This document shows positions 1 to 11,600 of a stretch of 64,000 nt of DNA, piece by piece. Below the pieces are notes generated by a model. It was given only the letters and a program-made list of their open reading frames with translations. It did not search any database and was not told where the DNA came from. The position numbers were made by a program, and so were the translations under genes. This stretch comes from Mytilus galloprovincialis (lineage: Eukaryota > Mollusca > Bivalvia > Mytilida > Mytilidae), in NCBI RefSeq assembly GCF_965363235.1, contig NC_134847.1:235001-299000 (forward strand), written 5' to 3'. Each line of letters begins with the position of its first letter. Position 1 is the stretch's first letter.

Positions 1-40
1 AAGAAAAAGGTCATCTCACAAATCTCGTCAAAGTATACTA
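1..40. repeat. Satellite A fragment outside the telomeric tract
   Basis: These 40 bases match the part of the satellite A unit that ends CTCGTCAAAGTACACTACCC (compare 7265-7292), with a few substitutions. The long telomeric tract starts exactly where the unit's own degenerate telomere-like stretch would begin. The telomeric run is therefore embedded in subtelomeric sequence, and the left edge may not be the physical chromosome tip. Confidence 0.7.
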
Positions 41-173
41 CCCTAACCCTAACCCTAACCCTAACCCTAACCCTAACCCTAACCCTAACCCTAACCCTAA
101 CCCTAACCCTAACCCTAACCCTAACCCCTAACCCTAACCCTAACCCTAACCCTAACCCTAACCCTAACCCTAA
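41..173 (+). repeat. Telomeric repeat tract (CCCTAA)n
   Basis: About 22 nearly perfect CCCTAA units with one extra C near 126. The C-rich strand reads 5' to 3' from the left edge, the orientation expected at the left end of a chromosome carrying the TTAGGG telomere repeat known for molluscs. Confidence 0.95.
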
Positions 174-245
174 CAACATTCTCATAATGAAAATTTTGGG
201 AATATTTTTCCGTTAAATTGACAGCATTTTGGCTACTCGACGAGA
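174..245. other. Non-telomeric spacer between two telomeric tracts
   Basis: About 70 bases of unrelated AT-rich sequence separate the two CCCTAA runs. It does not match satellite A, satellite B or the other repeats here. It could be a remnant of an insertion into telomeric DNA. Confidence 0.6.
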
Positions 246-366
246 ACCCTAACCCTAACCCTAACCCTAACCCTCACCCTAATCCTAACCCTAACCATAA
301 CCCTAACCTAACCTAACCCTAACCCTAACCCTAACCCTAACCCTAACCCTAACCCTAACCCTAACC
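246..366 (+). repeat. Second, partly degenerate telomeric tract
   Basis: A CCCTAA run with variants such as CCCTCA, TCCTAA and CCATAA around 270-310, then a cleaner stretch to 366, where satellite A begins. The variants suggest an older tract than 41-173. Confidence 0.93.
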
Positions 367-1790
367 CAAGTTTTTCACGAACTTCTCAAAAATCAGAGTT
401 TTGGAGGGATGGGGGGTCGGGTTATGGTTTTTGATACTTTTCATAGTCCAACTTTTCAATATTTAAACATAATCCTATGCTTCGATCGGCTTGCCGTTCA
501 AAAATCGAGCCCGTTAGGGTCAGTACTTTTGGACAATGAAGCCCGTAGTGAAGACCGCAAGTCTTTATCTGTTGTAGTTTGGGAGTTGGGGTTAATTTCG
601 GGGTTGGCTTTACTCTCGCACAAACGTTTCTTCAGTGAGGTCGGAAAGTGCGGCCGTACACTTCAGTGATACCAATAAGTTTTCATCCTCTAGACTATCT
701 TTCCATCTTTTCGGAACAGTTAACTTTATGAAAATATCTCTATTCAAATCCATTCTACATCTGTTTGAAGATTGAGGTCAAAGGCACTTTTCATACTCTG
801 TACTTAGAAATATTTTTTGAAATTTCTGACGCATGCGCAGTCACAAAAAAGGGCAGACATGCGCAGAAGTGACAAAGGGCACCTCACAAACGCTCGCCAA
901 AGTACACTACCCTGTCCCAATCCTGACCCTAACCTTAATCGTAACCCTAACCCTGACCCTAACCCAAATACTAACCCTAACCCAAACCCCAAATGTATTA
1001 AAACTGTTGTTTTGGAGGCCTTACTCCATCTGGGAAAGGGTAAGTCTAGGAGGGTAACCGATTAGATTTTCGTATTAAGTATTTTCACGAACTTCTCAAA
1101 AATCAGAGTTTTGGAGGGATGGGGGGTCAGGTTATGGTTTTTGATACTTTTCATAGTCGATCTTTTCAATATTTAAACATGATTCTATGCTTCGATCGGC
1201 TTGCCGTTCAAAAATCGACCCCGTTAGGGTCAGTACTTTTGGACAATGAAGCCCGTAGTGAAGACCGCAAGTCTTTATCTGTTGTAGTTTGGGAGTTTGG
1301 GTTAATTTCGGGGTTAGGCTTTACTCTCGCACAAACGTTTCTTCAGTGAGGTCGGAAAGTGCGGCCGTACACTTCAGTGATACCAATAAGTTTTCATCCT
1401 CTAGATTATCTTTCCATCTTTTCGGAACAGTTAACTTTATGAAAATATCTCTATTCAAATCCATTCTACATCTGTTTGAAGATTGAGGTCAAAGGCACTT
1501 TTCATACTCTGTACTTAGAAATATTTTTTGAAATTTCTGACGCATGCGCAGTCACAAAAAAGGGCAGACATGCGCAGAAGTGACAAAGGGCACCTCACTT
1601 ACCCTCGCCAAAGTACTCTACCCTGTCCCAATCCTGACCCTAACCTTAACCGTAACACTAACCCTGACCCTAACCCAAACACTAACCCAAACCCCAAATG
1701 TGTTAAAACTGTTGTTTTGGAGGCCTTACTCCATCTGGGAAAGGGTAAGTCTAGGAGAGTAACCGATTAGATTTTCGTATTAAGTTTTTT

Positions 1791-3918
1791 CAAGAACTTC
1801 TCAAAAATCAGAGTTTTGGAAGGATGGGGGGTCGGGTTATGGTTTTTGATACTTTTTATAGTCGATCTTTTCAATATTTAAACATGATCCTATGCTTCGA
1901 TCGGCTTGCCGTTCAAAAATCGACCACATTAGGTGCAGTACTTTTGGACAATTCAGCCCGTGGTGAAGACCGCAAGTCTTTATCTGTTGTAGTTTGGGAG
2001 TTGGGGTTAATTTCGGGGTTAGGCTTTACTCTCGCACAAACGTTTCTTCAGTGAGGTCGGAAAGTGCGGCCGTACACTTCAGTGATACCAATAAGTTTTC
2101 ATCCTCTAGATTATCTTTCCATCTTTTCGGAACAGTTAACTTTATGAAAATATCTCTATTCAAATCCATTCTACATCTGTTTGAAGATTGAGGTCAAAGG
2201 CACTTTTCATACTCTGTACTTAGAAATATTTTTTGAAATTTCTGACGCATGCGCAGTCACAAAAAAGGGCAGACATGCACAGAAGTGACAAAGGGCACCT
2301 CACTAACCCTCGCCAAAGTACACTACCCTGTCCCAATCCTGACCCTAACCTTAACCGTAACCCTAATCCTGACCCTAACCCAAACACTAACCCTAACCCA
2401 AACCCCAAATGTGTTAAAACTGTTGTTTTGGAGGCCTTACTCCATCTGGGAAAGGGTAAGTCTAGGAGGGTAACCGATTAGATTTTCGTATTAAGTTTTT
2501 TCACGAACTTCTCAAAAATCAGAGTTTTGGAGGGATGGGGGGTCGGGTTATGGTTTTTGATACTTTTCATAGTCGATCTTTTCAATATTTAAACATGATC
2601 CTATGCTTCGATCGGCTTGCCGTTCAAAAATCGACCACATTAGGTGCAGTACTTTTGGACAATTCAGCCCGTGGTGAAGACCGTAAGTCTTTATCTGTTG
2701 TAGTTTGGGAGTTGGGGTTAATTTCGGGGTTAGGCTTTACTCTCGCACAAACGTTTCTTCAGTGAGGTCGGAAAGTGCGGCCGTACACTTCAGTGATACC
2801 AATAAGTTTTCATCCTCTAGTTTATCTTTCTATCTTTTCGGAACAGTTAACTCTATGAAAATATCTCTATTCAAATCCATTCTACATCTGTTTGAAGATT
2901 GAGGTCAAAGGCACTTTTCATACTCTGTACTTAGACATATTTTTTGAAATTTCTGACGCATGCGCAGTCACAAAAAAGGGCAGACATGCGCAGAAGTGAC
3001 AAAGGGCACCTCACAAACGCTCGCCAAAGTACACTACCCTGTCCAAATCCTGACCCTAACCTTAACCGTAACCCTAACCCTGACCCTAACCCAAATACTA
3101 ACCCTAACCCAAACCCCAAATGTGTTAAAACTGTTGTTTTGGAGGCCTTACTCCATCTGGGAAAGGGTAAGTCTAGGAGGGTAACCGATTAGATTTTCGT
3201 ATTAAGCATTTTCACGAACTTCTCAAAAATCAGAGTTTTGGAGGGATGGGGGGTCAGGTTATGGTTTTTGATACTTTTCATAGTCGATCTTTTCAATATT
3301 TAAACATGATTCTATGCTTCGATCGGCTTGCCGTTCAAAAATCGACCCCGTTAGGGTCAGTACTTTTGGACAATGAAGCCCGTAGTGAAGACCGCAAGTC
3401 TTTATCTGTTGTAGTTTGGGAGTTGGGGTTAATTTCGGGGTTAGGCTTTACTCTCGCACAAACGTTTCTTCAGTGAGGTCGGAAAGTGCGGCCGTACACT
3501 TCAGTGATACCAATAAGTTTTCATCCTCTAGATTATCTTTCCATCTTTTCGGAACAGTTAACTTTATGAAAATATCTCTATTCAAATCCATTCTACATCT
3601 GTTTGAAGATTGAGGTCAAAGGCACTTTTCATACTCTGTACTTAGAAATATTTTTTGAAATTTCTGACGCATGCGCATTCACAAAAAAAGGGCAGACATG
3701 CGCAGAAAAGACAAAGGGCACCTCACTTACCCTCGCCAAAGTACTCTACCCTGTCCCAATCCTGACCCTAACCTTAACCGTAACACTAACCCTGACACTA
3801 ACCCAAACACTAACCCAAACCCCAAATGTGTTAAAACTGTTGTTTTGGAGGCCTTACTCCATCTGGGAAAGGGTAAGTCTAGGAGAGTAACCGATTAGAT
3901 TTTCGTATTAAGTTTTTT
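1791..3918 (+). repeat. Satellite A higher-order repeat, copy 1 (2,128 bp)
   Basis: Three consecutive units of 711, 711 and 706 bp. Unit-specific variants, such as TTAGGTGCAGTACTTTTGG in the first two units against TTAGGGTCAGTACTTTTGG in the third, recur at the same places 2,128 bp later. Confidence 0.85.
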
Positions 3919-6046
3919 CAAGAACTTCTCAAAAATCAGAGTTTTGGAAGGATGGGGGGTCGGGTTATGGTTTTTGATACTTTTTATAGTCGATCTTTTC
4001 AATATTTAAACATGATCCTATGCTTCGATCGGCTTGCCGTTCAAAAATCGACCACATTAGGTGCAGTACTTTTGGACAATTCAGCCCGTGGTGAAGACCG
4101 CAAGTCTTTATCTGTTGTAGTTTGGGAGTTGGGGTTAATTTCGGGGTTAGGCTTTACTCTCGCACAAACGTTTCTTCAGTGAGGTCGGAAAGTGCGGCCG
4201 TACACTTCAGTGATACCAATAAGTTTTCATCCTCTAGATTATCTTTCCATCTTTTCGGAACAGTTAACTTTATGAAAATATCTCTATTCAAATCCATTCT
4301 ACATCTGTTTGAAGATTGAGGTCAAAGGCACTTTTCATACTCTGTACTTAGAAATATTTTTTGAAATTTCTGACGCATGCGCAGTCACAAAAAAGGGCAG
4401 ACATGCACAGAAGTGACAAAGGGCACCTCACTAACCCTCGCCAAAGTACACTACCCTGTCCCAATCCTGACCCTAACCTTAACCGTAACCCTAATCCTGA
4501 CCCTAACCCAAACACTAACCCTAACCCAAACCCCAAATGTGTTAAAACTGTTGTTTTGGAGGCCTTACTCCATCTGGGAAAGGGTAAGTCTAGGAGGGTA
4601 ACCGATTAGATTTTCGTATTAAGTTTTTTCACGAACTTCTCAAAAATCAGAGTTTTGGAGGGATGGGGGGTCGGGTTATGGTTTTTGATACTTTTCATAG
4701 TCGATCTTTTCAATATTTAAACATGATCCTATGCTTCGATCGGCTTGCCGTTCAAAAATCGACCACATTAGGTGCAGTACTTTTGGACAATTCAGCCCGT
4801 GGTGAAGACCGTAAGTCTTTATCTGTTGTAGTTTGGGAGTTGGGGTTAATTTCGGGGTTAGGCTTTACTCTCGCACAAACGTTTCTTCAGTGAGGTCGGA
4901 AAGTGCGGCCGTACACTTCAGTGATACCAATAAGTTTTCATCCTCTAGTTTATCTTTCTATCTTTTCGGAACAGTTAACTCTATGAAAATATCTCTATTC
5001 AAATCCATTCTACATCTGTTTGAAGATTGAGGTCAAAGGCACTTTTCATACTCTGTACTTAGACATATTTTTTGAAATTTCTGACGCATGCGCAGTCACA
5101 AAAAAGGGCAGACATGCGCAGAAGTGACAAAGGGCACCTCACAAACGCTCGCCAAAGTACACTACCCTGTCCAAATCCTGACCCTAACCTTAACCGTAAC
5201 CCTAACCCTGACCCTAACCCAAATACTAACCCTAACCCAAACCCCAAATGTGTTAAAACTGTTGTTTTGGAGGCCTTACTCCATCTGGGAAAGGGTAAGT
5301 CTAGGAGGGTAACCGATTAGATTTTCGTATTAAGTATTTTCACGAACTTCTCAAAAATCAGAGTTTTGGAGGGATGGGGGGTCAGGTTATGGTTTTTGAT
5401 ACTTTTCATAGTCGATCTTTTCAATATTTAAACATGATTCTATGCTTCGATCGGCTTGCCGTTCAAAAATCGACCCCGTTAGGGTCAGTACTTTTGGACA
5501 ATGAAGCCCGTAGTGAAGACCGCAAGTCTTTATCTGTTGTAGTTTGGGAGTTGGGGTTAATTTCGGGGTTAGGCTTTACTCTCGCACAAACGTTTCTTCA
5601 GTGAGGTCGGAAAGTGCGGCCGTACACTTCAGTGATACCAATAAGTTTTCATCCTCTAGATTATCTTTCCATCTTTTCGGAACAGTTAACTTTATGAAAA
5701 TATCTCTATTCAAATCCATTCTACATCTGTTTGAAGATTGAGGTCAAAGGCACTTTTCATACTCTGTACTTAGAAATATTTTTTGAAATTTCTGACGCAT
5801 GCGCATTCACAAAAAAAGGGCAGACATGCGCAGAAGTGACAAAGGGCACCTCACTTACCCTCGCCAAAGTACTCTACCCTGTCCCAATCCTGACCCTAAC
5901 CTTAACCGTAACACTAACCCTGACCCTAACCCAAACACTAACCCAAACCCAAAATGTGTTAAAACTGTTGTTTTGGAGGCCTTACTCCATCTGGGAAAGG
6001 GTAAGTCTAGGAGAGTAACCGATTAGATTTTCGTATTAAGTTTTTT
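3919..6046 (+). repeat. Satellite A higher-order repeat, copy 2 (2,128 bp)
   Basis: Near-identical to 1791-3918; for example the short frames at 2233, 2535 and 2944 reappear at 4361, 4663 and 5072 with the same translations. Few point differences are visible, such as AGAAAAGAC at 3703 against AGAAGTGAC at 5831. Neighbouring units are less alike, which marks homogenisation at the trimer level. Confidence 0.85.
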
Positions 6047-8055
6047 CAAGAACTTCTTAAAAATCAGAGTTTTGGAAGGATGGGGGGTCGGGTTATGGTT
6101 TTTGATACTTTTTATAGTCGATCTTTTCAATATTTAAACATGATCCTATGCTTCGATCGGCTTGCCGTTCAAAAATCGACCACATTAGGTGCAGTACTTT
6201 TGGACAATTCAGCCCGTGGTGAAGACCGCAAGTCTTTATCTGTTGTAGTTAGGGAGTTGGGGTTAATGTCGGGGTTAGGCTTTACTCTCGCACAAACGTT
6301 TCTTCAGTGAGGTCGGAAAGTGCGGCCGTACACTTCAGTGATACCAATAAGTTTTCATCCTCTAGATTATCTTTCCATCTTTTCGGAACAGTTAACTTTA
6401 TGAAAATATCACTATACAAATTCATTCTACATCTGTTTGAAGATTGAGGTCAAAGGCACTTTTCATACTCTGTACTTAGAAATATTTTTTGAAATTTCTG
6501 ACGCATGCGCAGTCACAAAAAAGGGCAGACATGCGCAGAAGTGACAAAGGGCACCTCACTAACCCTCGCCAAAGGACACTACCCTGTCCCAATCCTGACC
6601 CTAACCTTAACCGTAACCCTAACCCTGACCCTAACCCAAACACTAACCCTAACCCAAACCCCAAATGTGTTAAAACTGTTGTTTAGGAGGCCTTACTCCA
6701 TCTGGGAAAGGGTAAGTCTAGGAGGGTAACCGATTAGATTTTCGTATTAAGTTTTTTCACGAACTTCTCAAAAATCAGAGTTTTGGAGGGATGGGGGGTC
6801 GGGTTATGGTTTTTGATACTTTTCATAGTCGATCTTTTCAATATTTAAACATGATTCTATGCTTCGATCGGCTTGCCGTTCAAAAATCGACCCCCTTTGG
6901 GACAGGGTTTTGGACAATAAAGCCCGTAGTGAAGACCGCAAATCTTTATCTGTTGTAGTTTAGAAGTAGGGGTTAATTTCGGGGTTAGGCTTTACTCTCG
7001 CACAAACGTTTCTTCAGTGAGGTCGGAAAGTGCGGCCGTACACTTCAGTGATACCAATAAGTTTTCATCCTCTAGATTATCTTTCCATCTTTTCGGAACA
7101 GTTAACTTTATGAAAATATCTCTATTCAAATCCATTCTACATCTGTTTGAAGATTGAGGTCAAAGGCACTTTTCATACTCTGTACTTAAAATATTTTTTG
7201 AAATTTCTGACGCATGCGCAGTCACAAAAAAGGGCAGACATGCGCAGAAGTGACAAAGGGCACCTCACTAACCCTCGTCAAAGTACACTACCCTGTCCCA
7301 ATCCTGACCCTAACCTTAACCGTAACCCTAATCCTGACCCTAACGCAAACACTAACCCTAATCCAAACCCCAAATGTGTAAATACTGTTGTTTAGGAGGC
7401 CTTACTCCATCTGGGAAAGGGTAAGTCTAGGAGGGTAACCGATTAGATTTTCGTATTAAGTTTTTTCACGAACTTCTCAAAAATTAGAGTTTTGGAGGGA
7501 TGGGGGGGTCAGGTTATGGTTTTTGATACTTTTCATAGTCGATCTTTTCAATATAAACATGATCCTATGCTTCGATCGGCTTGCCGTTCAAAAATCGACC
7601 ACCTTAGGGTCAGTACTTTTGGACAATAAAGCCCGTAGTGAAGACCGCAAGTCTTTATCTGTTGTAGTTTGGGAGTTGGGGTAAATTTCGGGGTTAGGGT
7701 TTACTCTCGCACAAACGTTTCTTCATTGAGGTCGGAAAGTGCGGTCGTACACTTCAGTGATACCAATAAGTTTTCATCCTCTAGATTATCTTTCCATCTT
7801 TTCGGAACAGTTAACTTTATGAAAATATCTCTATTCAAATCCATTCTACACCTGTTTGAAGATTGAGGTCAAAGGCACTTTTCATACTCTGTACTTAGAA
7901 ATATTTTTTGACATTTCTGACGCATGCGCAGTCACAAAAAAGGGCAGACATGCGCAGAAGTGACAAAGGGCACCTCAATAACTCTCGCCAAAGTACACTA
8001 CCCTAGCCCTAGCCCTAACCCTAAACCTAACCCTAACCTTAACCCTAACCCTAAC

Positions 8056-8540
8056 ATACAAAGTGTGTCATATCAAGTTATATGTCTTGGAGCAGGTGCT
8101 ACAATATAAAATAGACTAAGAATAGAGTCAATCTATTTTATTTTTAATTAGATCAAACAAATTGTTATCTTATAATCATTCCATATTGATAAAAGTGTCT
8201 AATCTTAAAGCATGCTAATAAAGAAAAAAGAAAAAAGAGATCAATAGACTACATTTAATCATGAATAACTACATTAATGTAAGATGCTTTTTGGGAACTA
8301 TATACATGAAATGTGAAATGGAATAAGTTGGAAAATATGTATACCCTTATTGTTACAAAGTTCAATGAATAATGCACACAAAAAATTGGAAAATGTAACA
8401 CTGTCAAACAGACAGGCATCATGATTTTCTTAATTCATGATAGTAGAAAAACATATATTCATCAAAAATATTGACTTTCACAATGTTAAAATCTGTATGG
8501 CCAGCTGGATATCCTAGGACATAATGGTCGTTCTTCTACC
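8056..8540. other. Intergenic, nothing recognised
   Basis: AT-rich sequence between the end of satellite A and the 3' end of gene A. I see no open frame, RNA gene or known repeat. Confidence 0.6.
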
Positions 8541-8541
8541 G

Positions 8542-8547
8542 TTTATT
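8542..8547 (-). promoter_or_regulatory. Candidate polyadenylation signal of gene A
   Basis: TTTATT on the plus strand is AATAAA on the minus strand, about 30 nt past the predicted stop codon of gene A at 8576-8578. Confidence 0.5.
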
Positions 8548-8575
8548 CCTCACAAGTCAATGTCTGTAAACCATC

Positions 8576-8600
8576 TTACAGGGAAGGCTTCATTGGCTTC
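8576..8600 (-). CDS. Gene A terminal coding exon
   Basis: Acceptor ATTTTTTTCAG at 8601-8611, then G plus AAG CCA ATG AAG CCT TCC CTG TAA. It is entered in phase 2, giving a basic tail KKPMKPSL, parallel to the basic tail of gene B. An alternative donor 3 nt further on in the previous exon (after TCA at 8853) would give phase 0 and a tail ending WFTDIDL with stop at 8550-8552. The match to gene B favours the first reading. Confidence 0.55.
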
Positions 8601-11600
8601 CTGAAAAAAATATATAAATTGATGATAAAAAAAAAAATGAATAAATTTGTGATATATTGAATAATTTAAGAAATAATCGTAAAATCTAGAAATGTTTTTG
8701 TCATAAACTAGTGTATGCCAATTTAAAACTGAAATGTAATAAACTCAAATGCTTAATAATGAAATAGAATATAAACTACCACAGATGTCGAACACTGAAC
8801 ATTTGGACCAAGTATAAAGAAGACTACATTCAAAATATATTACAATATTACTGACTTTCTCATGTTTTTCACCTTGTCCCTTAGTTGGGACAAGGTGAAT
8901 TCCTCCTCCTTGAAGACTCCTCGTTGAACCCCTTTGGACATCATCGTTTTTAAGGCAGTTTCGTTTACTGTCCAATTCAACAAGGCAGCGAAGGACCCCA
9001 CGAATTTAGTCTGTTCTTTATTGAAACAAACTGAAATAAGATGCAGATGAAAAGGTTTAATATTCACCGTAATAATTTTTTGACATTATTTTACAACCTG
9101 ATTATTGCACAGTATGGAAAAAACATATCTAGTTAATTTGGAACCGCAGAATTACTGTAAGAAATTTCAAGCCCGTTAAACTACACCTTTGTCCCTAGGG
9201 TAATTCTTTTTATGTACACACTTCATTAGAAGGCATTTAATTGATTTCATTAATACAACTAATTTGTAACATCTTCTTGTATAGTTAATTAAGGAAAAAC
9301 TCCTATTTGGATGTCAGACATAAGAGAAGAAATGCCAAATATCGTCACAAGGAAAAAATGTACATATTGCATCGTAAAATGTTATGTGTATTAATTTAAG
9401 GAGTCATACTTTTTTTCAGTAAATTTGGTAACACGTGTACTGATAGAACAAAACAATGTCAAGTTTTGTATAAAATCAATATTCAATTTGAATCTTAAAT
9501 TGATCGTTTGAAGTTTATATACATCATTTCAAATGATCATGGCAGAGTAGTAGTGTCGATATTTGCTACATTATTCAAATAACCCTCTAATTAGAGCTTT
9601 AAATACAAGCTTGAAGAAAAACTTTACCAGATAGCGTTAGTTCAATTTTAACTAAAATATACAAGAATTGTGATGTATGATATAAAAAATAAAACCAAAA
9701 ACTCTAAACACAAGGAAATAATTGACGTTTATACATATACTGTAAACCAACTTATTTTTGCGGATACTTAATTTCGCGTTTAGCTCTTTCTAGCCGAATT
9801 CGCAGCAATTTAATTTCGCGATTTTCAAATTTACTAAATGTAATTAGACAAGGACAGATCAAAGTTTTAAATTTTCGCGAAGATTAATATTCGCGGTTTT
9901 TTACATCTCTCGAAATAAATCGTTTGCGAAAATTAGTTGGTTTACAGTAACATCCCGAAAATTTACTAAGACTCTTCATTGGAAAGTCATGCATTCTAGT
10001 ATTTAGGTAACACACGTACGCGTATAGCTGTTGAATATACTCAAATAATTCTTATTTTTTTCTGTTAGCACACACTAATTTCAAATAAAAATAATATTAA
10101 ATACTTCCATGCGCAACATATAGTTGAAAATCGGATGTTTAAAACATCATTACAAATTATTCTGATAGAGTAGTTCTGTCAAGGTTTGCTACTTCTTTAC
10201 ATCATATCTTAAATTAACCTTTGAAGGCAATCGAAAAAAAAACGCCAGATGACGCTGTTGCTCACCTTGGCCTAAAATAAACAAGAACCAGCATGTAGGA
10301 TGACATGAATGAAACGAAAGACTCCGAACACAAGGAAATTATATATATTGATACATAGTACATCCAAGAATATATGTGTATTCGTTGACATAGTCTCTAC
10401 TTAAACAAAATAAGTTTTTCAGTAATTAAGTAACACCCTTAAAACGGTGGAATATTCTCCCATAAATCTAAAATTTACTGATTGCACACAGCAAGGCAAA
10501 TTGGCTTTATATTCAATACTGCCATATTCCTGTACATATACAATTCTGCACTTTGCAGTTGCATATGTATTGATAACGTGATATAGATAAACTAACTACT
10601 ATTATCCTTCAGTTTTTTCGAGGCTACAGTTAGAACATTTGACACTATAATATAAAGAAATAAAATGCTTTGTCAGAAAAAAAGTAGCAATCAAAACTAT
10701 GTAAAGTTGAACCAATTAGATATAATAAGTTGAAGGTGGCTCATATGAAAATTGCATGTTGTATTTCAGAAAGCATGAACTTTTATTCAAATGATATGTC
10801 GCCTCATTTTTACATTCTGAAGTCAAAGAATTAGAAAGCACTTTGAAAACGCATGAGCGCAGGCATCAGTTCATCGTTGTATTCATGTGCCATTATCCAC
10901 TTTGTTTACAACTAACAAAAAATTATGAACATAAATGTTATCTAATTGAAATGTTTGTTAATGGCAGACCATCAGTGGGTAAGAATAGAAGTCAGAAAAA
11001 GTGTTAGCTTCATTAAATTTATCTTCTTATGTTCAACGAGATCCTAGCTAATGATTTCTGGATTTTGATAGAGTAGATCCGTCGATGTTTGCTGTTTTGT
11101 TAACATCGGACATTAATTTGAGCTTTTAATACAATCTAAAACAAAACTTACCAGATCGCTGTTGTATAACTTGACCTAACATATACAACAATGCGGAAGT
11201 CAGATATAATGGATAAAACGGAAGATTAAAACGGCCTCAAGGAAACTTGTTCAATAATTTAATAACACGCATGTAACATGTAATCGTAGAATATTATACT
11301 GTTAATCTTGTTTCGATTGTAGCACACAACAATGTCAACATACGTAAGAAATCAATATTCCATATTAAAATTGATCGTTTGATCTTTATATCATCATTAC
11401 AAATAATTTTGATAGAATTGTACTGTCAATCTCTGCTACTTTTTTTTAAATTGAAGTGTAATTTCAGCTTTAAATACAATCAGAGAAATCTTACCAGATG
11501 GCTTTAATTCAACTTGACTTGAAATATACAAGAATTTTGATGTCAGATACAATGGATCAAACAAACAATTCCAAACACAAGGAAATTATTCACCTTTATA

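Larger units (their letters stand above)
367..8055 (+). repeat. Satellite A: 11 tandem units of about 710 bp with trimeric higher-order structure
   Basis: Taking the landmark CACGAACTTCTC (CAAGAACTTCTC in one unit type), units start at 376, 1086, 1791, 2502, 3213, 3919, 4630, 5341, 6047, 6758 and 7467, giving spacings of 710, 705, 711, 711, 706, 711, 711, 706, 711 and 709. Three unit types recur in order, so 1791-3918 and 3919-6046 are near-identical 2,128-bp trimers. Each unit has a stretch of degenerate CCCTAA (for example 921-990) rich in CCTGACCCTAACC and AACCCAAAC variants. Short frames recur in every unit in several frames and both strands; none looks like a gene. The last unit ends at 8001-8055 in cleaner CCCTAA repeats. 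Confidence 0.95.

Noticed and set aside
409..7866. Recurring short frames in each satellite A unit (MGG..MVFDTF, MKFLTHAQSQKRADM, MGVGVNFG and others)
   Set aside because: They repeat in several overlapping frames and both strands of the same satellite, include the telomere-like stretch, and are interrupted by indels in unit 10. They are by-products of the repeat.
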